Notes: generated by a model from the letters alone, not told the origin. Positions 1-11,745 are shown, counted from the stretch's first letter. The stretch: 64,000 bases of DNA from Zerene cesonia (GCF_012273895.1 NC_052102.1:9542002-9606001), one strand, 5' to 3'. Made by a program: numbers and translations.

Positions 1-1556
1 TTAGTTCACAGTTCAGAATTAACTGAGCGTGGATTGATAAGTTTTGAAATAGTTGTAAAATACTTGGAAGGTTCTAGGATAGTTTCGAGGTTGTTAGACT
101 TGAAATATCGCTTGTTAATTCGTTTGTCTCCTGGTAATGTTGAGAGGGGTTTTAATTAAAGGCTTAATTGAATACATAATTGTTATAATGTTTGAATCAA
201 ACGAGAATAAGTAGTTGTAATAAATATTTATTTCTTTTAACTATGTTCAAGTAAATCAAAGCCAAGAAATCTCGTAGCGTTGTTCTGATGTTGGTTGTTA
301 AAATCAATGTTTGTCTATATCCTGTTAGTGTGTTACTGTTAATTTATATATACTCTATAGATATTTAAAATTAAACCAATAATACATTGAAAAAAATAAT
401 TGCACAAAGTACGATACTTGTAACTGTTCGTGTGTTAAACGAAGATCGCGCGTCACCAACAGATTAAATATATTATTTGTTTTCTGTGGTTGTAAACGTA
501 TAGCTCGCGCTTTACTTTTTTCTTCCTTTTCAATATGGCTGTCGATTGTGAAACAATATACGATGTGAATTAATTTGTAACTGCGTTTTAATTTTCTGCC
601 CAACAGTAGACTGTCAACTAAATGTTTTTCAACCAATTTTCAAAAGACAAATGCTCTGTAAACCCCGAATTTTAAAACTTACATGTCAAGTAGATGTAGA
701 AACGATGTCATTGTGAACGCATCCCAAAACTGCCAGCGAATGTTCCCTTATATTTTGATTAGCTGCCTTTACTGCCATAAAGTTGCCAGCTGTATAAATA
801 CAGATAAACTCATGTGCATATAACTACTTCAGAATATTTTGCTTCGGAGCCGCGTAGGCTTAGAAAAGTTATTCGTTTGAGATTCGATAGGGTTGTCACT
901 ACTTAAAAAAATTATTTATATAATTTTAACAATTTATTTTATCTGCTATTCTTACAGTGCTCTACATAAGTATTTTAAGTTTACACTGGTATATATACGT
1001 GTTAATCTTTTATTATTTTTGTCTCATCACGATATAATTTGATAGTTCTAGTATAGTAGTAGTATCTCAATGGAATTTGATAGTTGATAATGGGCATATT
1101 CAATTATCAAACATGGCATTGCAGATGGTTCTAATTTACAGATATGTGTCACTTTATTAACCATCAATAATCTTTATTAGAATGACATTCATCTCCGTCT
1201 CTAATCTTTTCACCATTTTCTAAAAAAAAAGCAATCCCAAAATTCCAATATACACAGACACAATACAAAAATTACCAACATCACAAAGAAAGCATTTCGC
1301 AGTATATACGAATATACACAGCACAAACAGAGGTACAAACCGGAAACTTGTTGCAGCGCGAAAACTATTCATCAGCAGCCCTATAAAGCGCACCGGCACT
1401 CGACCGTAAATAAAATCGATATTTACCGTCGGTTTCGCCTTTATATCGCTATAAAAATTCCACCGTAGCACCTATCCGTACTATTGAAATATAAAGGGCT
1501 TGTATTACGAAAAATTCCATTAGGTTTTCTCTATTTGATAGTATATTTTATACGAC
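1..1556. other. AT-rich DNA, no feature identified
   Basis: No recognised repeat family, splice-bounded open frame or RNA gene was seen. Short open frames near 355-636 and 1220-1471 on the minus strand have no recognisable domain and an AT-driven composition, so they look like chance. Confidence 0.6.
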
Positions 1557-1740
1557 ACTAGCTGCGCCCCGCGGTTTCACCCGCGTAAGTCCGTATCCCG
1601 TAGGAATATCGGGGTAAAAAGTTGCTTATAAGTTATTCCAGTTATCCAGCCGTCTACGTACCAAATTTTATTGCAATCGGTTCTTCATTCGTCATTCAAC
1701 ACATCCTTACAAACTTTCGCATATATAATATCAGTAGGAT
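1557..1740 (-). mobile_element. Non-autonomous Helitron-like element (CTAGT family A)
   Basis: Reading the minus strand, the copy runs from the 5' end (ATCCTACTGATATTATA) to GCGGGTGAAACCGCGG, a short hairpin, followed by GGGCGCAGCTAGT. A terminal CTRRT preceded by a hairpin is the Helitron 3' signature. Part of the body, including the segment after the TTGCAATCGGTTC motif, is deleted relative to the copies at 39134 and 51290. No protein is encoded. Similar elements were described in Lepidoptera as Lep1-type Helitrons; that name is from memory. Confidence 0.75.
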
Positions 1741-1988
1741 TATTCATGATGTCTCAGTGTTGTTTTGTTTGTGTTAACATTAATGTTTTGATGCGATGTT
1801 TGGCGAATGGTACGATGGTGTAAATGAATAAATGATCTTTTGGGAATAAACATTTAGTCCACACACTATATAGACTATTGTCAGTCTCTAAAATGGATGA
1901 AAAATGTCTAAACATGATGAAAACTGGAGTACGATACTTGGATCATGATAATATATCGTTTAAAGCGTAGGTGTGTATGAAAAAAGGT

Positions 1989-2088
1989 CATCATCATCAG
2001 CCCATATATGTTCCCACTGCTGGGACACAGGCCTCCTATGAGGGTTCAGGCCATAATCCACCACGCTGGCCAAGTGCGGGTTGGCAGA
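1989..2088 (-). mobile_element. 5'-truncated SINE tail with 13-bp target duplication
   Basis: This is the 3' part of the tRNA-headed SINE seen in full at 11123: minus strand reads from TCTGCCAACCCGCACTTGG to a GATGATGATG tail. The direct repeat TATGAAAAAAGGT flanks it exactly at 1976-1988 and 2089-2101. A 5' truncation with a perfect duplication is typical of aborted target-primed reverse transcription, so this is a real single insertion. Confidence 0.85.
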
Positions 2089-2337
2089 TATGAAAAAAGG
2101 TATGCGAGATCAACTCGTGAATAACACACCGCCAATGAACAGGAAAATATAAGGAAGTAACGACAAAGTGACATGATGAAAGATCGCGGGCAGAGTTCAG
2201 AGATACAACTGATTTCCGTCAGCGGAACGTATTACGGAAGGAATAGGGTTCGATGAATGGTTGTTTTGTTTACTAGTTTCTTAGTCGCGGATTTGCTAGA
2301 GTGCAGTTCATTTATTGCGATTAATTGTATATTTGGT

Positions 2338-2592
2338 AGATTGGCCCCGGTGCGAGGGAAGTACCACACCCCCACAGAAAACCGGCATGAAATAATAACA
2401 TGCTATTGTGTTTCGTACGGTGAGTGGGGGAGCCGAAGGCCCATATCCTTTTCCTTATCCTTCCCAAATCGTTTCCTTCATTCCTCTCGTCAATCCTTTC
2501 TTTATCCCTTCCCAATTTAAAGTCGGCAATCCATTTGCAGAGGCGTAAGGTCTGCAATTGACCTTATGCCTCTCCAAATGTTCATGGACGTT
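2338..2592 (+). mobile_element. A-tailed interspersed element, family D (partial)
   Basis: Shares the blocks CCCCGGTGCGAG, AAGTACCACACCCCCACAG, GGTGAGTGGGGGAGCC and TCAATCCTTTCTTTATCCC with the fuller copy at 38264. It keeps the internal inverted repeat (CATTTGCAGAGGCGTAAGG paired with the arm ending 2580) but lacks the 3' A-rich end. The family is unclassified; better copies end in ATAAAAAA, which suggests a retroposed SINE-like element. Confidence 0.65.
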
Positions 2593-2846
2593 TAATTACT
2601 CAATTTACACTTGATCGAGTGATTTCCTATGTTTTCCATATAAAAATGTTTTTGTTTATTTAGTTTGATTGATAGAAATGTCCCGATAATCTATAAATAT
2701 TTTAATTGATAAAGAGATGTGAGATTCAACTTATATTTTCAAAGAAAATAATGCTTCTGCTAAAGTAAAGATGCTAAATAATTTACTGCTGTTACAGCTC
2801 ATTAGGTAATGTTTCTGCATTAACTTGAGCTGATATCAAAGCAATT

Positions 2847-2971
2847 AGAAATTAAAGACTTTTTAACGGATTTTAATCTCGATTTATTCATTATATTACC
2901 AACCCGACGTTAAAAAGTCTTTAATTTTCTATATGTATAACACTCGCGTAAAATCAAACACAAGAAAATAT
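2847..2971 (+). mobile_element. Palindromic element E, short form, 13-bp target duplication
   Basis: Flanked by a perfect 13-bp direct repeat TATCAAAGCAATT at 2834-2846 and 2972-2984. The element begins AGAAATTAAAGACTTTTTAA and ends ACACAAGAAAATAT. Inside, ATTAAAGACTTTTTAACG recurs inverted, so most of it folds back. Relative to the copy at 41160 the central CGAAACGTCGGG region is deleted. No coding capacity. The duplication length fits target-primed insertion better than a DNA transposon. Confidence 0.8.
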
Positions 2972-3120
2972 TATCAAAGCAATTCCTAAGAGAGCTATTC
3001 TACACTATCTTCCGCTTGATTGTGCAAAATTAATATAGCTTAAAGCAATTTCAAATGAAATTTAAATGATAAATTTATCTGTAAGTAATGAACCACTTCG
3101 CCTATGGAATACTGTTTTAT

Positions 3121-3240
3121 AGCTAGCTCCGCCCGCGGCTTCGCCCGCGTAGTCAAAAGAAAACACGCATCAAACATCCTATATCATCTCTCAGGTATCA
3201 AGTTATGCTGGAAACTGGTTTAGATTAAAATACAGAGTTA
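3121..3240 (-). mobile_element. Degenerate Helitron 3' end, CCGCGGGC hairpin type
   Basis: The plus strand reads GCTAGCTCCGCCCGCGGCTT followed by CGCCCGCGTAGTC, the reverse of the GC-rich terminal hairpin. Only this end is clear; the body soon becomes unrecognisable and the distal boundary is approximate. Confidence 0.5.
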
Positions 3241-3386
3241 GTTTCGGATTGAAAAAATTTTTCGGTAGAAATTAATTATTTCGATTTCATGCGCCTAAGG
3301 ACTTCATTTATGTCATATCAATGCTATGAAACTAAAAATTAGAAGTTGATTATTTCATGTTAACACTTTAACCCACAACCTCGTTT

Positions 3387-3545
3387 TAAATCGTTTATTT
3401 ATTTATTTATTTATTTATTCTTTATTGCACACACTTTCAAAATATAAAAAAAAAAGAAATAAAATTTAACAAAAACTGGTATGCAAAGGGCGGCCTTATG
3501 GCTAAAAGCCATCTCTACCAGGGGTTTATGTGCCACCATATTACA
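3387..3545 (-). mobile_element. 3' end of a non-LTR retrotransposon with (AAATA)n tail
   Basis: On the minus strand the sequence passes through a segment with GGCTTTTAGCCATAAGGCCG, then AATAAAG, and ends in a run of TAAA units at 3391-3420. This is the layout of a LINE 3' UTR with a polyadenylation signal and a simple tail. No reverse transcriptase sequence remains, so the clade cannot be assigned. Confidence 0.6.
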
Positions 3546-4615
3546 ATATCATATATTTATTAACAAATAGTTATAGATATAGTTTAAAATTAAACAAAAC
3601 TTCAAATACTTTCAATCTAACTCAAGCTCTTAATCTCGTTATAACTAAATCTGAATCGAACAAGGCAATAATTCAATCAAAATTAAAACATTAATCCGAG
3701 GATATCAATCCATCCAAAACTTAGGCAATTTCATAAATATCTATCGACGTGGCAACTCGAAAACTTGTGAGTTTAAAATCTGTACCTAATACTATCAAAG
3801 GTACACTTGCCAACTTTCCTTCATTAAAACAGCTTTGTGGAATAGGCTTTCTGTAAGGATCCTTCAGAGACAGTACGAGTGATGGGCTGAAGCGATTTAT
3901 CACCAAATATCTACATTACTTTTATCTCCAATGTTTTAACCTCTTGAGCTTTAGAATCAGTACTGTTACATTTAGAAGAATAAGAGTAAAATAATGTTCT
4001 TAGTTTCAGCAATTAAAAACGGAGGACAAATGTAATAAAAATAAAGTGTACACTTAAAAACTATAAAACAAAAATCCTTAAAAGGTTCCTTGCCACTGGT
4101 TAACAGCGCATAAGCCCAAAGTGTCCCTCTCCTATTTCTGTGAACGGTATTTGTATAAATGTCTGTTATTAAAAATAAATATATAAACAACGTTTTACCA
4201 CCTTATACTATTCATATCTCAATCTATCGTTATTTTCCGTTATTGTTTGAAAATTTAACATCCCACACATATTATATATTGTGTGTGATGTCACAAAAAT
4301 TTATACAATATATCGAATAAGATAATTTCTATAAAAATAACTATTTTAACTCAAACATTTGGTATTCAGATGTTTTATCTAATGGATGGTGACATTCGAT
4401 ACGTCGATTAGTGTATGCAGATGCGATGTGAAAAAAGAAAAAATGGGAATAATAAACATAATGAGGATAAAAATAGTCGTTTATTTCCACGTTTCAGGTT
4501 ATAATTTATCGACTGACTCTTATTATTTGAAACTATAAACTGTAAATATAATTTTAAGTTTTATAACTTTGAAATGATTAAGAAATGAGATATTGTTAAA
4601 TAATAGAAAAAAAAA
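3546..4615. other. AT-rich DNA, no feature identified
   Basis: Minus-strand open frames at 3721-3906 and 3972-4190 show no recognisable domain. No repeat family was recognised. Confidence 0.55.
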
Positions 4616-4687
4616 TTGATAACGAGGCGGAATACGAACCCGCGTCGTTTTGCCAAGCCGTAGCAAAGCACTCCGCCTTGTCATCAA
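4616..4687. repeat. Inverted-repeat element with tRNA B-box-like core
   Basis: TTGATAACGAGGCGGA at 4616-4631 pairs with TCCGCCTTGTCATCAA at 4672-4687 (14 of 16). Read on the minus strand the interior contains GCGGGTTCGTATTCC, close to a tRNA B box. No convincing A box or anticodon arm was found, so it is not called as a tRNA gene. It is more likely a small tRNA-related or foldback repeat; I recall similar units in other Lepidoptera. Confidence 0.55.
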
Positions 4688-7070
4688 ATATGTTTTCTAT
4701 TCTTTAAACATTTCTCAACTGTAAATGTGTTAAAATTCAACGTTGATCATCACGACCCGAACTTCTTCCCAAATATTCCTTCACCAATCACTTGTTAAAA
4801 GGCAACCATAACATATATTACAAGTAAATATTCCATCTCCGAAAATGCTTCTTTCATATGCTCTTTATTCATGTCCTTTTTTCTTTCTAAATCTGAATTT
4901 GTTAGTAATCTTTCGAACGAATATCTCCCAAATTCTCAAGTTTCACAAAAATCACAAACTTTCGCACTAAAGTAATTAAGCCCTAAATCATATTTCCTCA
5001 AATGAAGTAGTTTCGAGAAATCGGCCCACAATTTCCTTTCACAAACCCTAAATGTTTGATTCGGGCAAACTAACCGGAAAGTAACACAAGTTCGCAAACT
5101 TGACTCGCACACAAATTGACAAATTCGAAAATATTGACGAAAACTTCGTTACTGATTTTAAAAGACAGCTTTAGATCGCTGATAGAATATTAGATGGCGA
5201 TAATAGACATTTTCTTATAGCCAAAAATAGCGTAGATGGTTACAGTTCGAAAACAAATTAAATGCTAATTCGCGGAATCGTTTAAGGAAAATTTAATGTA
5301 AATAAATACTTTCTCTGTTCAATTTAGTTTAAATTAATTTCTTTGTAGTAAACGTTTAGTCAGGCAGAAGATTGAAATAATAGTAGTAATTTTCAATTCA
5401 TCAATCGCCATCCCTAGTGACACTCAAAGTCTAATAAATTGGCTTACAATGTAGAATATGGACACAGAAACTAGGTCACAATTTAAACAAGGATAACACG
5501 TCGTTAGGACCAAACTGAACAAATTAAATAAGACAATTTAAATGAGAAGTTTGAAAACGAGTAAACTTAAGCCACAAGTCAAAAGGCTACACGTTAGAAT
5601 CGCTTGAGCGGTTGCAGTTAACAAGCTCTCAAGCTGCACATATTTTCTTTGAAATGAATCGTTTTTCATTTGCAAGAGAGTTAAGCGACGGCAGCGCTTA
5701 CAGTTTAAATTAAATTTTAAGGAACATAAGTGGTTTTTCTGTTTAGTACTGAAATGAGTTCCTTTAACGATGTTTTAATGTTGCGAGCATTTTGCGTCCA
5801 CGTTTGTCCGTAGTTCGGTCTATCAGTCTGAATTGTGAATTGAATTTTAATTTAAAATCAAGTCATGTTCATCAAATAGCGCTTATTGGAAAATAACCCG
5901 TAAACAATGTATTTAAACTTAATACTTGGCAAGTGAAAGTATATATGAGATGTAAAATGATGAGGTATTAAAAGTAGGCACCATTACGGCTATTGTAGTT
6001 TGGAAGTTTAGTTTGGTAGTCACAAATCCAAAGCAAATTAACAGAAATAAATGTGTCCTTCTATACTTTGATAGTATATTGAATTCTTTTACGAATACTA
6101 GAGTGTGTCAATATAATGGCAGAGAACTCAGCAAAACAGCAAGAAATGAGTCCAAATTACCGCGGTGAATGCCAGTTATTTATAGAGCGTAGGTAGTAAA
6201 GTAAAGTATAAGTCGTCAAAGTAATATTACTCGGCCAAATAGCACTTCCACGTACCACATTTAGCATATAAAGGAAGTAGGTTCTTATTGTAATCAGCAT
6301 CATTATGCTACTCGAGCCATTTGCCCATAAGAACAGATTTCAGAGACCATTATATGCGACAAATAAGCTCATTATATGAACGCCCACCATTGTAGCAGGA
6401 CCGTAATCAGTTTTCGGTGAAGTCTTTTATTTTTGTTATTAGAATTAAAAAGGTTTTAAGAATTATCTTCTAGGTATATTGGCTCACATTAATATATTTC
6501 ATGGCATAACAGCCAATTATGAAGGTAATTGTTCTAAGTAATGAAACTATGAAAGATTTCTAGAAATTCTAATAAGAATGTTTTCCTTGAATAGTTCACA
6601 AGATGCCATATTTATAAAATAGGAATAGCGAATGATGATGGAAAAGTAATGGAATCAAAGCATCACACAATAAAACAATTGTATTATAGAGTAGCATTCC
6701 GTCCATGGCTTTGCCCGCTTTGTCTAAAACTTAACCAAAATATACACTAACACCTTCTTGAACCACCTATAATAACGTATCATGTAATTCGTCTATCTAA
6801 TGACTATATCTATTAGTAGAGATTCTATTATAAGAAACGATAGTCCTATTAAAATGTAAGCAATATATTTATCAAGTCAAGTAAAAGTGGTTATTCGGCA
6901 ATAGCTGGAGGAATCTATTTCGAGAACCTTCCACAAAACTATTAAACGACCCAGCCAGGAGTTATGCTGGCTAATGTGATATAAATGTTCTGGAAAATTA
7001 AAGTGAGATATGCTTTCGGTGTTTTGGACCTATTTAGAGTTATTGGTGTACTACATACTTTGTTGGTTAA
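4688..7070. other. Mostly unique AT-rich DNA
   Basis: No coding exon or RNA gene recognised. Around 6690-6725 the phrase CATGGCTTTGCCCGCTTTGT resembles a decayed Helitron 3' end in minus orientation, too degraded to bound. Confidence 0.5.
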
Positions 7071-7235
7071 TCTATACTAACAATACAATAGTAAAGAGTT
7101 TGGTTGTTTGAACGCACTAATCTTAGGAACTACTGAACCGATTTATTAAATTCTTTCACTGTTAGATAAGTACGTGATCCCTGAGTGCTAAAGGCTATAT
7201 ATGTACCCCGAGTGAAGCCGGGGCAGACTGCTAGT
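7071..7235 (+). mobile_element. Complete short Helitron-like element, family H
   Basis: Begins TCTATACTAAC after an A, has the body motif GGAACTACTGAACCGATTT, and ends CCCCGAGTGAAGCCGGGGC (hairpin CCCC/GGGG) followed by AGACTGCTAGT. A 5' TC, a terminal hairpin and 3' CTAGT are all present in 165 bp, so this is a near-complete non-autonomous copy. No protein is encoded. Confidence 0.72.
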
Positions 7236-7676
7236 ACGGTATTTGTACCCTCGAAAAGGAGAAAAACCCATGCGATACGAATTGAAAACCTTCCACCATT
7301 TTGGGAACGTGAGTTTAAAAGTCTGTGACATCGCAGCTATCGAATGGACAGTTTTCTTATGGTATTTCTTATCTAGTAATATTGATAGAACACGGCAACC
7401 GCCCAAATATACCGCCTTAAATATTTTTAATCTACATTTTCTTTATAATCGTACTCTAATAAAAAAAGAAAGTTTTAATAACAGATCAGTATTTCTTCAA
7501 ATGGCTTCTACATAATATAAAATCAATTACTCATCACGGTTATTCGAAATCACGGTTACTCAAATTGAGACGAAACAATCTCAAGTCAAAAAACAATCAG
7601 CGCCGTTTCGAGATTGTTTTCGGACATTGGCTGAGCCTGTTTCCGATTATCGTATAGCTTAAGAAATTATATATTA

Positions 7677-7882
7677 ACTAGCTGTGCCCCGCGGTTTCAC
7701 CCGCGTAGGTCCGTATCCCGTAGGAATATCGGAATAAAAAGTTGCCTATATGTTATTCCAGTTATCCAGCTGTCTACGTACCAAATTTCATTGCAATTGG
7801 TTCAGTAGTTTTTACGTGAAAGAGTAACAAACATCCATACATCCATACTTACAAACTTTCGCATTTATAATATTAATAGGAT
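7677..7882 (-). mobile_element. Non-autonomous Helitron-like element, family A
   Basis: A well-preserved copy: minus strand runs from ATCCTATTAATATTATAAAT through TTTGTAAG and GAACCAATTGCAATGAAAT to the terminal GCGGGTGAAACCGCGG hairpin and CTAGT. The microsatellite usually near the 5' end has become an ATGGATGT-type repeat here. Confidence 0.78.
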
Positions 7883-7946
7883 ATAATATTTTTTGGCAAT
7901 AAATACTTTTTCTTCCAAACAGCCGAACACAACCCAAAATTTGTAA

Positions 7947-8132
7947 CTACCCTCATTACGATGCATTCGCTCAAAAGCAATATTGTTAAAAATTCATGGA
8001 GCAAACGGGAATGAAGGGGTGAAGTATGAAGGGTACGTGTCTATGAAAATTGATGGCCCCCGGAGGATAAATTGTCTTCCTTGGACACCAGGCACGCGTA
8101 ATGCAAAGATTCCACGGTGGCGAAATTTTTAA
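7947..8132 (+). other. Stop-free, GC-richer stretch; possible exon or conserved element
   Basis: An open frame of 61 codons with protein-like composition (for example KIDGPRRINCLPWTPGTRNA) covers a locally GC-rich block at 8015-8125. The opposite strand is also open for about 43 codons across the same block. A pyrimidine-rich TTGTCTTCCTTGGACACCAG precedes 8092 and could be a splice acceptor. No initiator fits the full frame and no domain is recognised. It could equally be a regulatory element. Confidence 0.25.
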
Positions 8133-8668
8133 ATAAAATCGAAATACGCTTCAGGCTTTGTATGAATTAATTTTGCTCGAGTGGTCTTAGGTTGTAGTGG
8201 TGTGTAGGTGTATATTTTTATGTGTTACGAAAGAGTCGGTTTAGCGAAAATTGTGAGAAGAAATAATAAAAAGTTTTGTCCTACGTATAGTTATAAATTT
8301 GTCTAATTGGAACTATTTGCGAATCGATTAGTGTTTTATTGCGGCAATTATTTAAAGTTAAAAACGTTACGATGTAGCTTTTGCCAATTTTGATGTAGCT
8401 TTTGCAAAGCCAATAATGCAAAATGAATAGTCGCATATAATATTGATTATATGGTAATGCTAATTTCAAAATGTTGTATGCGTAGTATCTATAGTGGCAG
8501 TAGAAACAGATACTTTCTTAAACTACCACTGTCATCGGTGGAAAATGGTTTTCACTAGACAAAATAACATAACATTAGTATGTTGATCTCTCTACGTGAG
8601 ATTTAATAATGGAAAAGCAAATTTTATTTTGATTCGCATTTCTGTACAAACTTTTATCCTGGTTTATT

Positions 8669-8840
8669 TTCAACCGACTGGACACAAGGCAGAGGTTCTC
8701 AATTCGACTGCATTTCATTTTTGTGTTTGTTACTACACAACTTTCGACAGGGTAAACCGATTTTGATGATTGTTTTTTTTATTTGGAAGCTGGTACCATG
8801 GTATCGTGAAGACCATTCAACGGTTTAGTTAATTATTGTC
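8669..8840. repeat. Interspersed repeat J (CAACCGACT... type)
   Basis: Starts TTTTCAACCGACT and continues with GGTTCTCAATTCGACTG, TTTGTTACTACACAACTTT and ACCGATTTTGATGATTG. The same order of blocks, reversed, is found at 31880, 47125, 53265 and 55955. Class unknown; non-coding. Confidence 0.6.
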
Positions 8841-8884
8841 TATATAAATGGATTTTAATCATAATTTTCCATAAACAGGAATAA

Positions 8885-9211
8885 AAGTGTTCCTTGTTTT
8901 CTCAATGCTTTAAATCGGCAATTTATCTATGCACAATTGAGAAAAGTATTTCTACAAAGGGAAGTCTTAAGCAAGATGATATTCAAAGAATTCATCGTGA
9001 CGCAGTGAAAACACAAATTCTTATCTACCGTTCCGGACAAGTAAAATATTACGGTGCAGGTGAAGTTTCTAGAAGGAGTTTTATATTTTGCTCTCACTGT
9101 CGTGTAGGACAAATAACTTTATTAACATATATTTGGGGTTACAGCTATGATCTTCATAAAAAAGAGAACATTTCTTTCATGTTTGTAATGGATTTACTCA
9201 AGACCGTTTAG
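8885..9211 (+). other. 109-codon stop-free frame of unknown nature
   Basis: One of the longest N-free open frames, but no ATG lies near its start. Residues such as QDDIQRIHRDAVKTQILIYR look protein-like but match no domain I know. A possible donor GTAAAA follows GGACAA near 9039, and a weak AG acceptor lies near 8943. It stops just before a SINE head at 9223. Chance is a serious alternative. Confidence 0.2.
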
Positions 9212-9222
9212 AGAATTTCGGT

Positions 9223-9305
9223 CAATTTATTTCCTGCCCTCTCGCTTGGTATCGAACTCCCGACTTTTCGTTTAATGCTAAGGCCTTCACCTCTGAGCCA
9301 TGTTT
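9223..9305 (-). mobile_element. tRNA-derived SINE head fragment
   Basis: On the minus strand an A box (TGGCTCAGAGGTGAAGG) is followed by a B box (GGGAGTTCGATACC) and then GGCAGGAAATAAATTG, in the order seen in the full SINE at 11123. The 3' body and GATG tail are missing, so this is a decayed or internally deleted copy. Confidence 0.65.
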
Positions 9306-9679
9306 GCTTACAATATTAATAGACAATCAACAGGTGTCAGACAACAACTTTAGCAGTACTGTAACTGTGAAAACACTGGCTTCAAAGTAACAGGCAGATA
9401 CAAGAAGCACGAGAATTCACAAACAATAATGTCACAAATGTCATAAACTTGCGTGGATTTGATTGCGATGGGCGATAAACTATGAATAAACACAGTCTAA
9501 CCAGATGCGATCGTAAATCACTTATATTTTTCACTAAAACATTCAAATGCATAACTATGTCATTATTAATACATTGTATGTTTGGTTGTGTAAAGTCTGC
9601 ACACACTTGTTGCTATAGCGTCTATAATAATCACAGTAGTAGATGTCATAAATATACGAATGATGTAAAGCTGATGATT

Positions 9680-9822
9680 TTGTTTGGACGTGCTAATCTC
9701 AGGAAATGCTGGACCGGTTTCAATAATTCTTTCTCCGTTGGATATATAGGTACGTGATTCCTTAGCGCTAAAATATTAATGATATTTACCACGGGTGAAG
9801 TCTGGGAGGACCGTTACATGTT
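9680..9822 (+). mobile_element. Degenerate Helitron-like element, family H
   Basis: Aligns by eye with the 7071-7235 copy: GCTAATCTCAGGAAATGCTG, CGTTGGATATATAGGTACGT and GGGTGAAGTCTGGG in order. The terminal CTAGT is lost. Confidence 0.55.
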
Positions 9823-11122
9823 GTATTTAACATATTATAATGTTAGAAACGGTATATGGAGCTACTAAAATGACCTACGGAACAAGGTCATCACATCCCT
9901 TAGGATTGTACAACTACAGATTCTCAAATAAGACTAAATAAGAACAATTGAATATTAAACACAAAAATAATAACACCATCGTTTCAAAACCCACGAATCT
10001 ATCGAAAAACAAATAAAAAAATATGGTCGATTTTAAATTTAGTTTTTGCGAATGTCGATTAAAATACATTCTCATAAAAAATATATATGAGACATCTAAA
10101 ATCCTTAAACTGCCTGCCTGCCTGCTATAATGTAATGGACTACAATCCCACAGTACACATGATGTCCCAGTTCATCTATTGTGATTTATGGTGCATTTTA
10201 CGTGCAGCACAAACTGCTGCGACAAACGAACATATTGATTACATTGTATGTATGATATAAGTGCTGCGTAATTCTAGTTACGGGTTTGAATTAGACGCGG
10301 TAGTTCTGAGAAGGTCTTGTGGTGGCGTAACCACCACATTTTGATATATGTATTGGTTAATGAGTGCTATTTGATATAATACAAGGCTAAGAGCTTCGTC
10401 ACTTGCAGATAGTGCGGATAGCTTATTTAATTTTGATGTATATTTTCATTCATTCTTGTCATTCTGTTGATAGATAGATAAGTGAGACATAACGTAGTCA
10501 GAAGTTGTTAACCGACCATTAATTCTTACTAATTGTATCGCTTATATGATACGAGTAATATATTTTCATTTCAACAAGAGAGAATGTCTTCACACAAATA
10601 AGTAAATTTAACTCCACAAAACCCAATTTAATCCGTAGAATCTCTTCACATAAAAAAAATCAGCTATATATGTATCCATGAATTGGGTTAAATATCCAGG
10701 CACAGTTTTCTAAATAGAAATTAAAAATAGAGACGTAGAAGTAAACTTTATCATCTCGCTTTACGGCCCCTGATATATTTATAACTGTCAGTTCTAAGGC
10801 TGAAATATAAAGTTTATTTTGATTTGACGCAATTTATATGTAGACGAAAACAATGTTTTATTGAAGCTATAAATTATTGTTATTACTCGTATTATAATTT
10901 CGTATTATCTCCTCTACAAATGTTTGGATTGCGTCGGTTGTAAATTCCGCCCTTCATGAAAGGTCGGGTTAGGCGTGAATACAGGGCAGTTTAATGCTAT
11001 ATTATCTTAAAGGGATGAATGCCTCGTGGTGTGGATCGATGTGTATTTTTTACTAATTATATGATGTCGATGTAGAAGAATATATTTGGAGAATATTTAG
11101 GTACTATCTGCAATATATAAAA
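9823..11122. other. Unique AT-rich DNA, no feature identified
   Basis: Contains a short TGCC tandem run at 10108-10125. No exon, RNA gene or recognised repeat family. Confidence 0.5.
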
Positions 11123-11420
11123 GCAGTGGTGGCTCAGTGGTGAGAACATCGGTCTTCAAAATCGATAAGTCGGGGTTCGAGACCGGGCGAGTGTGCAGGA
11201 AATAAAATGATTTTTCAATTTATCTGCGCATGTAGATAACATCACCACTGCTCACGATGAAGGAAAACATGTCCGAGAATCAAAAGTTCGACGACATGTG
11301 ACATCTGCCAACCCGCACTTGGCCAGCGTGGTGGATTATGGCCTGAACCCTCATAGGAGGCCTGTGGCTCAGCAGTGGGAACATGTATGGGCTGATGATG
11401 ATGATGATGATGATGATGAT
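11123..11420 (+). mobile_element. Full-length tRNA-derived SINE with 11-bp target duplication
   Basis: Head: GCAGTGGTGGCTCAGTGGTG (A box TGGCTCAGTGGT) and GGGGTTCGAGACC (B box), the two internal RNA polymerase III promoter elements. A body ending in TGGCCAGCGTGGTGGATTAT and AGCAGTGGGAACATG leads to a (GATG/GAT)n tail. ATCTGCAATAT is present at 11106-11116 and again at 11419-11429, marking the insertion. It encodes no protein and would depend on a partner LINE. Confidence 0.88.
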
Positions 11421-11558
11421 CTGCAATATGAAAACTATTCTTCTTCTATCTTTTAAGTTGGATCACACGGCACATGGTGTTGAGATTTGATTAAAATCGG
11501 TTGAGTAGTTTAGCAGTCCATCGCGGACAAACAATGTGACACGTGATTTATATATATT

Positions 11559-11745
11559 ACTAGCTTTGTCCGCGGTTTGGCACCCGATAAATTTGAAGTA
11601 GTTTAATAAATGTTATTATACATATATCTTGAATCACCCTATCTATTAAAAAAATCCCATTAAAATCTGTTGCGTAGTTTTAAAGATCTAAACATCCATA
11701 CATACAGACGCGTGAAGCGACTTTGCTTTATGTGACGAAGATATA
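11559..11745 (-). mobile_element. Helitron-like 3' end and degenerate body
   Basis: Plus strand ACTAGCTTTGTCCGCGGTTT is the reversed 3' terminus. It follows a stretch (11440-11556) with ATTAAAATCGGTTGAGTAG and GGACAAACAATGTGACACG that belongs to another lepidopteran repeat, so two elements abut here. Confidence 0.5.

Noticed and set aside
4616..4687. tRNA gene
   Set aside because: A B-box-like core is present but no A box or anticodon arm; the inverted repeat explains it better.
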